A stretch of 5,380 nucleotides of DNA from Lachnospiraceae bacterium (GTDB lineage: Bacteria; Bacillota_A; Clostridia; Lachnospirales; Lachnospiraceae), in NCBI GenBank assembly GCA_017542725.1, contig JAFXWR010000206.1, positions 1-5,380 on the forward strand, written 5' to 3'. Positions within the stretch are counted from its first letter, which is position 1; each line of letters starts with the position of its first letter. A program made the translations under genes and the position numbers. The notes beneath the pieces were generated by a model that saw only the letters and a program-made list of their open reading frames with translations, did not search any database and was not told the origin of the DNA. This document shows, piece after piece, positions 1 to 5,349 of this stretch.

Positions 1-129
1 CATAACGGAAGAGTACTACATGGTTATGAGTATGAAAGAACAAGAATAAGAAGTGGAGAGTCATATAGTAACTTAACAGACCTTGATGGAGCGGTAGTAA
101 CACTTAAGACGATATGGTCAAATTTACCA
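1..129 (+). repeat. Module d0, partial (C-terminal part of a B-repeat variant, cut by window edge)
   Basis: Residues from 22 onward (GYEYERTRIR...) align without gaps to module d1 starting at 1177 (GYRYKRASLS...): 17 of 33 residues are identical, including SYSNLT, DG, LK and the closing WS. This shows that the cassette seen downstream also exists upstream of the window edge and that the array continues leftward. The N-terminal half of this module is missing only because the window starts here. Confidence 0.8.
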
Positions 130-3100
130 TATACAATAACATTTGATGCAAATACAGAAGGATTAGAGATAATAAGTGAAGGAAGTTTGCCATCACCAAT
201 AACAGTAAATAATGATCAAGTAGTATCAGCACCAAACTTTAATAGAGTAGTTAAAGGTTATAAGTTCCTTGGATGGGATAGAGAGGCAAGTGTTGCAACA
301 CCAACATATGTAGTAGGTGAAGACATAAGAGGACTTGGAAGAAACATCAATGGAAACATTACATTATATGCAGTATGGGGAAGAGCAAATGGAAAAGTAA
401 TGGCACCAACGAAGGCAGATGGAAGTTATGAAGAATATAATATATATGATAAGATTAAAGAGCCAGTTGGAAGTTTAGCAAAAGACAGTAGAGGAAATGA
501 GTTCAGTCATTATATTATAGAGAAAGTTGTTAAAGGCGGAGTAGAGAGGAAGGAAGAAGGCTTAACAGATGCCGAGCTTTTATCTAAGTTTGGAGGCGAT
601 ATAACATTACAAGATAGCTTACTTACAAATGTAGTGGAAGATTCTGTATATTATGCATATCCAGTATATAAGAATGAGTATACAGTAGTAGTTAATTTAA
701 ATATCCCAAGTGGTGTAAGTAGCAAAGCAAATTACAACAATGTAAGACAAGTAGTGTATGCAGATGATAGAAATAGATTACTTAATGACTTAGAGGTTAA
801 ACTTGACGGATATAAATATAACGGATTAAATAGTAGTCAAAATGGCAGCGGAGTAAGTTATAGTAAGAATGACATTGTAAGGAAGTATGTAGGAGTAGAT
901 ACAAATGCTACTGACAATGTAAAACAGATGTATGCAGTAGAGCCACAAAAGATAATAACAGTATATGTAATGTGGCAACCAATAAATTACTATGTAGAGT
1001 TTGAGAGTGGAGCACTTGGAGTTGTTGGAGCAGGAAAGACAGCATCTAATCCAAAATCATATGGAGTAGTATATAGCGATTTAAATTACACAACTACAAT
1101 GTATAATTATAGTGGACATACATTTAATAAGTGGGTAGTAGATAAAGTTCTTGATAATAGTGGAGTAGAAGTAGACGGATATAGATATAAGAGAGCATCG
1201 TTATCAAGCACAGATAGTTATAGTAATTTAACGACTATAGATGGAGGAAGAGCGATACTTAAGGCTGTGTGGTCAGGAGACAAAGTAAATATTAACTTTA
1301 ATGAGAATAGGCCAACAGGCGGAAGTGTAATAGTAAGTGGTGAAGACTTTAGTTATAATAGTATAGATAATAATAAAGCAGTAATAGCACCAACAGTTAA
1401 TACATTAATAGATGGCTATGTATTTGTAGGATGGGATAAGAGAGCAAATGTTTCAACACCAACATTCATAGCAGAGAAGGATTATCTATATGGACTTGGA
1501 AGTTATAATGGAGACACAGTAAACTTATATGGAGTATGGAAGAGAGCCAATGCAAATATCATAGTTCCAACAGGAGTAAATGGAGCAGATGAGACTAAGG
1601 GAGCTATGGACAATGTAGGAAATCCAACAGGAAGTAAGACTACGGATAGTAGTGGTAACAATTTCTTATACTATATAATAAGAGACATAGAAGAGAGTGA
1701 TAGGACAAGAGAGGAGAAAGAGTTAACAGATACAGAATTACTTGCAAAAGTAGGAGGAGTATCAGGAAATAGTACATTATTATCAGCGGTAGGAAATGAG
1801 TTAGTATCTGATGCAACATATAATACGACACCAATTTACAACAATGTATATACAGTTAATATTGATGACAATGTTCCAGAGGAAGAAGGAGATAGCATAA
1901 GAGTAGAGAAGAACATGTCAAGTATGACTATATATGCAGATGATAGAAAGAAGTTGTTTGAAGGACTTGAGATAACACTTAACGGATATACATTCAAAGG
2001 TTTCAGTAAGACAAAAGACGGCATAGTAGATTATAATGTAAACGACATAGTAAGGTATTATGAGACAGGAGTTAATAACGGCAATAATGTAAAAGCATTG
2101 ATACCAGATAGTGGTAGTGGCAAGATAATAACACTATATGCAGTATGGCAGAGTGTAAATTCAAGAGTAATCATATTAAGAGATAATGATAGCGAGAGTG
2201 ATATAAATGTATATGGTAAGATACCAGAGGAGTATAAGAATGCAGTAAATAGTAATGGCAAGCAATTAGTATACTTTATAGTAGCAAGTATATCTACACC
2301 AGGTGGTAAAGAGTTAGAGATGACAGAGGATGAGTTGTTAATTAAACTTTATCCAGGAGATGATGTGCATAGTATACTTGGGGCTAAGAATAGTAGTAGA
2401 TATAATGCGATAATAACTATACTTAGAATATACAATGAGCCATATGAAGTAAGAGTAGTGAAGAATGAGAGATATGATGCACTTGGAGAGTTAAGGGTAG
2501 CAACAGTTAGTGTAGAGAGACAAACGATATATGTAAATGATAGAGTACGGTTGCTTGAAGGTGGAGTTGCTGACATGTATGGATATGTTTCAATGGGCTT
2601 AACTATGGATGAGACGAAGAAGGCGACAACATCTGAGGGTGAATATAACTTTAATCAAATAGTATGGAGATTTGGTTCAAATAGAGAAGGAGCAGTTGAC
2701 ACAGTATATTGCTTGTGGAAGCCAGTATTATACGAGATAGGATTTGACCCAGGAACAAGTGAGGTAGGAGGATTCTATACAACGATATCAGGAAGAGAGT
2801 ATGATAAGTGGTATGATTTCCCAAATCCATTTGAAGAGTTTGGCTGGATATATGATGGATATGAAGTAGATAAGTGGATATTAATAGACCAAGAAGGAAA
2901 TGAGATAAAAGGCTTTAAATACTTAAGAGAGAATCAATATGCAAATATCACAACAAATACTACTACAACAGATAGATTTGTAGCTATATGGAGACCAAAG
3001 ACATACACAGTAACATATAATGTAAATGCACCATTAAGTTCTAGTCCATTGTATGAGAATGTAGTAAAAGGCAACACAGGAAGTATTAATAATAGACAAA

Positions 3101-5250
3101 ATGTTGCAATAGTAGGAGATAAACTTGCAAAGAACGGCTTTAAACTAGATGGATATACATTTGAAGGATGGAGTACAGTTGGTGGAGAAGGAGCGACAGT
3201 AGAGTTTAAAGACAATGAAGAGATAAAGACACCACTTGCAGAAGAAGATGAGAATTTTGACTTATATGCAGTATGGAAAGCAAATACATACAAGATGAGT
3301 CTTGAATATCCAGTAGAGACAAAGGAAGGAGCAGTAAAAGAGGTAGAAGTAGTATATGACCAGAAAGTGAAGATGCCAAAACTTAGTGATTTACAATATA
3401 AGAATGACATATACACTATAGTAGGTTTCTCAACTAAGGACAATACAAATTATAGAGATGTAAAGAATGATGTCAGAGTTAAGAATCATATACCAGAAAG
3501 CTTCTTATCATTCAAGACAACATTAGATAAATTAAGCATAAATAGTAGTGATACACTTGTAGGAGATAGTGCAGATAGTGAAATACAGAATGAGATAGGA
3601 AGTATATATATGCTTGAGACAGACAATAATGTATATAGGACACCAGGTGACAGTAAGATGTATGCTATTAAGCAGAAGATAGCAAATAGAATTACATATA
3701 AGGTAGAGGGACAAGATAAGACACTTGATAGTAGTCTAAACGATAAACTTCCAAAGATAGTAAAACTTGGTGAGAGTGTAGTAATAGATAAAGAAAATAT
3801 GCCAAAGAGAAAGAATTATAAATTTAAAGGCTATGTAGACAAAGCAGGAGATGAATTAGAGATTGTTGATGCAAAGAGAGGAGAAGAAGAGGCAAACGAT
3901 ACAATAGAGATACATGCAGATAATGAAGAAGATATAGAAGTATTGACTAAGTGGGAAGGAAAAGACTTCATAATTAAGTTCTTGCAGAATGGCATAGGAG
4001 GAAATGGAGAAGTTGACTTACCAATGACATATGGCAATAAATTTGTATCAGATAGGAAGTTCACTGCAAATGGATATACATTAGATTCATATAATACTAA
4101 GAAGAACGGAACAGGAACAAAGATAGGAGTAGGACAAGAGATAGACACAGACACACTTGATATGGATATAGACATAGACAATGTATATGAGATATATGCA
4201 CAGTGGATTAGGAATGCATCAAATAACACAAAGAAAAAGTCATCAAGTAATAATGGAGGAGGAAGTTCTGGTGGAAGTGGTGGAGGAAACTCAGCAGCGA
4301 AGATGGGGGCTACAACAGTAAATCCACTTGAAGGGGTAAATTTACAAAATACTCAACCAAATCAACCAGGAATGAACAATTTAGAGCCAGGATTAAATGT
4401 AAGTAAAGGAAGTGAAAATCCAGTTAAAGATGTATCAACAAATGCAGGAAATTGGATATATGACAAAGAGACTAATAAGTGGAAATATTATGTAGAAGAT
4501 GGAAATGACCAAAATAACATATATGTTCTTAGTGGAGCACTTGATAGTAATAGCTTTACAAATGAAAATAAGACATATGAGGATAGTAAGTTTGTAAAAG
4601 ATGGCTTCTATATAATCAACTGGTTAAATGACAAATATTACTTTAGATTTGATGATAAAGGATACTTGATGACAGGCTTTACTACATACAACGGAAATAC
4701 ATACTACCTTGAGGAGAACGGCATACTTAAAGGAGCGATGGTAACAGGCGATAAGATAATAGATGGTAAATACTATAAATTCAATGAGCAAGGAATACTT
4801 GTAGGAGAGAGCAATATAAATGGTATAGCAAATACATCAAATGTATCAAATACAACTGCTACAACAGAGATGACAGATAGTGGAATGTGGGTATATAGAC
4901 CAGAAACTGATAAATGGCAATATTACACAAATGACGGAAGTAGCAATTTATCAAATACTACAGGAGTAGTAAGTTATAATGACTATATAAGTGGTAGTGT
5001 ATCTACAACTGAAAATGGACATTTGCTTAAAAACGGCTTCTACCCATTAAAGAAAGGAAACGGTTATTATTACTTCGAATTTGATGCAAACGGCAATATG
5101 AAGACAGGCTGGACTACATACGAAGGCAAAACATATTACCTTGCAGAAGATGGAGCAGCAAAAGGAAGTATGGTAACAGGCATCCAAACAATAAACGGCA
5201 AAACATATATGTTCAACAGCCAAGGAGTATTGGAGGGGGAAGTGAAGTAA
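1..5250 (+). CDS. Giant InlB B-repeat surface protein with C-terminal cell-wall-binding repeats (5' partial)
   Basis: Seen: frame 1 is open from the first base to TAA at 5248-5250, giving 1749 residues without a start in the window. The TTG at 187 lies inside a repeat module and is not the real start. Domains: B-repeat-type modules at residues 1-1405, many with a GY-x-F-x-GW core and a YAVW-like end; Ser/Asn/Gly then Pro/Asn/Gln-rich linker at 1406-1483; two cell-wall-binding blocks at 1484-1603 and 1628-1749. I found one Cys (codon 2710-2712), no LPXTG and no membrane segment. Family knowledge: InlB B-repeats are small beta-grasp domains of exported proteins, and choline-binding-like repeats hold proteins on the cell wall. 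Inference: a long stalk or adhesin, exported by a signal peptide upstream of the window and held non-covalently on the wall. The ligand is unknown. The gene ends at its own terminator, so it is the last or only gene of its transcript. Arg is nearly always AGA/AGG and Ile mostly ATA. Confidence 0.95.
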   Translation, partial: HNGRVLHGYEYERTRIRSGESYSNLTDLDGAVVTLKTIWSNLPYTITFDANTEGLEIISEGSLPSPITVNNDQVVSAPNFNRVVKGYKFLGWDREASVATPTYVVGEDIRGLGRNINGNITLYAVWGRANGKVMAPTKADGSYEEYNIYDKIKEPVGSLAKDSRGNEFSHYIIEKVVKGGVERKEEGLTDAELLSKFGGDITLQDSLLTNVVEDSVYYAYPVYKNEYTVVVNLNIPSGVSSKANYNNVRQVVYADDRNRLLNDLEVKLDGYKYNGLNSSQNGSGVSYSKNDIVRKYVGVDTNATDNVKQMYAVEPQKIITVYVMWQPINYYVEFESGALGVVGAGKTASNPKSYGVVYSDLNYTTTMYNYSGHTFNKWVVDKVLDNSGVEVDGYRYKRASLSSTDSYSNLTTIDGGRAILKAVWSGDKVNINFNENRPTGGSVIVSGEDFSYNSIDNNKAVIAPTVNTLIDGYVFVGWDKRANVSTPTFIAEKDYLYGLGSYNGDTVNLYGVWKRANANIIVPTGVNGADETKGAMDNVGNPTGSKTTDSSGNNFLYYIIRDIEESDRTREEKELTDTELLAKVGGVSGNSTLLSAVGNELVSDATYNTTPIYNNVYTVNIDDNVPEEEGDSIRVEKNMSSMTIYADDRKKLFEGLEITLNGYTFKGFSKTKDGIVDYNVNDIVRYYETGVNNGNNVKALIPDSGSGKIITLYAVWQSVNSRVIILRDNDSESDINVYGKIPEEYKNAVNSNGKQLVYFIVASISTPGGKELEMTEDELLIKLYPGDDVHSILGAKNSSRYNAIITILRIYNEPYEVRVVKNERYDALGELRVATVSVERQTIYVNDRVRLLEGGVADMYGYVSMGLTMDETKKATTSEGEYNFNQIVWRFGSNREGAVDTVYCLWKPVLYEIGFDPGTSEVGGFYTTISGREYDKWYDFPNPFEEFGWIYDGYEVDKWILIDQEGNEIKGFKYLRENQYANITTNTTTTDRFVAIWRPKTYTVTYNVNAPLSSSPLYENVVKGNTGSINNRQNVAIVGDKLAKNGFKLDGYTFEGWSTVGGEGATVEFKDNEEIKTPLAEEDENFDLYAVWKANTYKMSLEYPVETKEGAVKEVEVVYDQKVKMPKLSDLQYKNDIYTIVGFSTKDNTNYRDVKNDVRVKNHIPESFLSFKTTLDKLSINSSDTLVGDSADSEIQNEIGSIYMLETDNNVYRTPGDSKMYAIKQKIANRITYKVEGQDKTLDSSLNDKLPKIVKLGESVVIDKENMPKRKNYKFKGYVDKAGDELEIVDAKRGEEEANDTIEIHADNEEDIEVLTKWEGKDFIIKFLQNGIGGNGEVDLPMTYGNKFVSDRKFTANGYTLDSYNTKKNGTGTKIGVGQEIDTDTLDMDIDIDNVYEIYAQWIRNASNNTKKKSSSNNGGGSSGGSGGGNSAAKMGATTVNPLEGVNLQNTQPNQPGMNNLEPGLNVSKGSENPVKDVSTNAGNWIYDKETNKWKYYVEDGNDQNNIYVLSGALDSNSFTNENKTYEDSKFVKDGFYIINWLNDKYYFRFDDKGYLMTGFTTYNGNTYYLEENGILKGAMVTGDKIIDGKYYKFNEQGILVGESNINGIANTSNVSNTTATTEMTDSGMWVYRPETDKWQYYTNDGSSNLSNTTGVVSYNDYISGSVSTTENGHLLKNGFYPLKKGNGYYYFEFDANGNMKTGWTTYEGKTYYLAEDGAAKGSMVTGIQTINGKTYMFNSQGVLEGEVK
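130..390 (+). repeat. Module a1: InlB B-repeat-like domain
   Basis: About 87 residues. It begins YTITFDAN, has the core GYKFLGWD at 256-279 and ends LYAVW at 364-378. This is the normal layout of a Listeria-Bacteroides (Flg_new) repeat, except for a longer segment between the core and the closing strand (the GLG at 331-339 is shared with a2). It opens the first complete a-b-c-d cassette. Confidence 0.85.
391..675 (+). repeat. Module b1: unrecognised ~95-residue repeat with an LTDxELL motif
   Basis: This module follows the N at the end of a1 and ends at YPVYKN. It lacks the GY-x-F-x-GW core. It shares with b2 a start ending in PT, a DS-x-GN-x-F-x-x-YII segment, and the motif GLTDAELLSKFGG at 559-597. 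I do not recognise it as a named domain. It may be a very divergent B-repeat, because its end (YAYPVYKN) sits where LYAVWKAN would be. No function can be assigned. Confidence 0.7.
676..987 (+). repeat. Module c1: B-repeat variant with YADDR and NDIVR motifs
   Basis: About 104 residues. It starts EYTVVVNLNIP, carries YADDRNRLL at 757-783, a GYKYNG core in place of GY-x-F-x-GW, NDIVRKY at 868-888, and ends ITVYVMWQPIN. The beginning and end match the B-repeat plan. The YADDR and NDIVR motifs recur in c2 and, weakened, in c3, so this is a distinct subfamily within the array. Confidence 0.78.
988..1278 (+). repeat. Module d1: B-repeat variant
   Basis: About 97 residues. It starts YYVEFESG, has a HTFNKWVVDK core in place of GY-x-F-x-GW, then DGYRYKR, SYSNLT and the closing LKAVW. 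It matches d0 at the left edge and d3 at 2731-3000, where the equivalent core is YEVDKWILID. It closes the only complete a-b-c-d cassette in the window. Confidence 0.78.
1279..1551 (+). repeat. Module a2: InlB B-repeat-like domain
   Basis: About 91 residues, with the core GYVFVGWDKR starting at 1414 and the closing LYGVWKRAN ending at 1551. It is the counterpart of a1: the two cores lie 1158 bases (386 residues) apart. Shared features include the GWD core, S/A-T-PT after it, and a GLG turn before the last strand. Confidence 0.85.
1552..1845 (+). repeat. Module b2: second copy of the LTDxELL repeat
   Basis: About 98 residues. It shares with b1 the N-terminal PT, the DS-x-GN-x-F-x-x-YII segment and the motif ELTDTELLAKVGG at 1720-1758, followed by a short variable region and the end PIYNN. 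The conserved motif inside otherwise diverged sequence suggests structural or functional selection on that segment. It is not recognised as a known domain. Confidence 0.7.
1846..2160 (+). repeat. Module c2: B-repeat variant with YADDR and NDIVR motifs
   Basis: About 105 residues. It carries YADDRKKLF from 1933, then GYTFKGFSK (close to a true GW core, with F in place of W), NDIVRYY at 2041-2061, and the closing ITLYAVWQSVN. It is followed directly by a b module, not by the d module seen after c1. Confidence 0.8.
2161..2439 (+). repeat. Module b3: diverged copy of the LTDxELL repeat
   Basis: About 93 residues and the most diverged b copy. It keeps NGKQLVYFIV in the position of the GN-x-F-x-x-YII segment, and EMTEDELLIKLYPGD at 2317-2361 in the position of the LTD-x-ELL-x-K motif. 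It ends RIYNE, like PVYKN and PIYNN in the other copies. It sits directly after c2 with no d or a module between. Confidence 0.6.
2440..2730 (+). repeat. Module c3: diverged B-repeat variant
   Basis: About 97 residues. YVNDRVRLL at 2530-2556 matches the YADDR motif of c1 and c2, and FNQIVWRF near 2650-2673 matches NDIVR. It closes with VYCLWKPV, which contains the single Cys codon (2710-2712) I found in the frame. The only CGN arginine codon I found in the gene (CGG, 2548-2550) is also here. Confidence 0.68.
2731..3000 (+). repeat. Module d3: diverged B-repeat variant
   Basis: About 90 residues. It starts YEIGFDPGTSEVGG, has the core GYEVDKWILID, then KGFKYLREN and NIT, and closes FVAIWRPK. 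It aligns to d1: FESGALGVVG corresponds to FDPGTSEVGG, and DGYRYKR to KGFKYLR. A Thr-rich turn (TTNTTTTD, 2950-2973) precedes the last strand. Confidence 0.7.
3001..3285 (+). repeat. Canonical InlB B-repeat (Flg_new-like)
   Basis: About 95 residues, and the clearest B-repeat in the window: TYTVTYNVNAP at the start, GYTFEGWST core at 3151-3177, and FDLYAVWKAN at the end. It occupies the a position after d3. It is the best single anchor for assigning the whole array to the Listeria-Bacteroides repeat family. Confidence 0.9.
3286..3687 (+). repeat. Diverged B-repeat-like module with a long insertion
   Basis: About 134 residues, longer than the other modules. It starts TYKMSLEYPV and has YTIVGFSTKDN in the core position. 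A region of about 60 residues (including HIPESFLSFKTTLDKL and Ser/Asp-rich sequence) precedes an end that reads MYAIKQKIAN, with K in place of the usual W. The assignment rests on position and the end strands, so it is tentative. Confidence 0.5.
3688..3963 (+). repeat. Diverged, acidic B-repeat-like module
   Basis: About 92 residues. It starts RITYKVEGQDK, has NYKFKGYVDKAGDE as the core (GW replaced by GY) and closes VLTKWEGK. Its second half is very acidic (EEEAND, DNEEDIEVL at 3877-3945), unlike the Ser/Asn/Gly-rich modules upstream. The assignment comes from the core and closing-strand pattern. Confidence 0.6.
3964..4215 (+). repeat. Last B-repeat module before the linker
   Basis: About 84 residues. 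It starts DFIIKFLQNGIGG, has the core GYTLDSYNTKKNGTGTKIG (the W of GW is Y) and ends YEIYAQWIRN. The ordering, with a G-x-G-T-like turn after the core and a final YAQW, is typical of Flg_new repeats. An alternating Asp stretch (DTDTLDMDIDIDN, 4144-4182) precedes the last strand. Confidence 0.78.
4216..4449 (+). other. Flexible linker: Ser/Asn/Gly stretch then Pro/Asn/Gln-rich segment
   Basis: Within the CDS. It begins with basic/Ser/Asn residues (NTKKKSSSNN), then an almost pure Gly/Ser run at 4255-4293, then a Pro/Asn/Gln-rich part (NTQPNQPGMNNLEPG) leading into the wall-binding region. It has no repeat core and few hydrophobic residues. It is probably an unstructured spacer joining the B-repeat stalk to the wall anchor. 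Confidence 0.85.
4450..4809 (+). repeat. Cell-wall-binding block 1 (choline-binding-like repeats)
   Basis: About 120 residues: NWIYDKETNKWKYY, a variable Asn/Ser-rich segment, then DGFYIINWLNDKYYFRFDDKG, LMTGFTTYNGNTYYL, and AMVTGDKIIDGKYYKFNEQG. The G-x-x-YY-x-x-x-x-G and M-x-TG pattern is that of CW_binding_1/choline-binding repeats, whose aromatic residues form ligand pockets in known family members. The actual wall ligand here (choline or another polymer) cannot be read from sequence. It is the tandem counterpart of block 2. Confidence 0.85.
4810..4881 (+). other. Ser/Thr/Asn-rich spacer between the two wall-binding blocks
   Basis: About 24 residues within the CDS, dominated by Asn, Ser and Thr (NTSNVSNTTATTEMTDS). 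It has no aromatic repeat pattern and is probably a flexible joint. Confidence 0.7.
4882..5250 (+). repeat. Cell-wall-binding block 2 (choline-binding-like repeats, C-terminus)
   Basis: It repeats block 1 at a spacing of 435 bases (Trp codons at 4453 and 4888): MWVYRPETDKWQYY, a variable segment, NGFYPLKKGNGYYYFEFDANG, MKTGWTTYEGKTYYL, and SMVTGIQTINGKTYMFNSQG. In the last 45 aligned residues (4675-4809 against 5107-5241) 28 are identical. The protein ends eight codons after the last FNSQG, with GEVK and the stop, so there is no sorting signal after it. Confidence 0.88.
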
Positions 5251-5318
5251 ACTAACAAATACACAATAAATTAACAAGCAAGTAAGTAAACAAATAAACT
5301 CATAAAATAAACTAACAA
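5248..5318 (+). repeat. 11-bp direct repeat flanking the A-rich 3' untranslated stretch
   Basis: TAAACTAACAA occurs at 5248-5258, overlapping the stop codon, and again at 5308-5318 just before the terminator, exactly 60 bases apart. The stretch between is made mostly of A, T and C with very few G (AACAA, AATAA and AGTAA-type words) and has stops in every + frame. No promoter, ribosome binding site or gene is visible in it. Confidence 0.6.
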
Positions 5319-5319
5319 G

Positions 5320-5349
5320 GAAAAAGGATGGAGGAATCCATCCTTTTTT
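5320..5349 (+). terminator. Rho-independent terminator of the surface-protein gene
   Basis: A perfect 12-bp stem pairs AAAAAGGATGGA (5321-5332) with TCCATCCTTTTT (5337-5348) around a GGAA loop (5333-5336), a GNRA-type tetraloop. A G-T pair (5320/5349) can extend it. The right arm ends in a run of six T (5344-5349). It lies 70 bases after the stop codon. The left arm gives a five-T run on the other strand, so it could also work, more weakly, in the reverse direction. Confidence 0.9.

Noticed and set aside
187..189. TTG as a translation start with the purine-rich GAAGGAAG before it
   Set aside because: The frame is open and homologous to downstream repeats before this point. The purine run is only a few bases from the TTG and is itself coding.
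2934..3443. 169-codon open frame on the - strand, and similar - strand frames at 1640-2576, 3532-3714, 3831-4229 and 5047-5277
   Set aside because: All lie opposite the strongly supported repeat protein. Their products are Ser/Leu/Ile/Tyr-rich strings with no recognisable domain, as expected when the codon bias of the + gene leaves few stops on the opposite strand.
4216..5250. LPXTG sorting signal, SLH domain or C-terminal membrane anchor
   Set aside because: None is present. The protein ends within a wall-binding repeat (GEVK then stop) with no hydrophobic stretch or basic tail.
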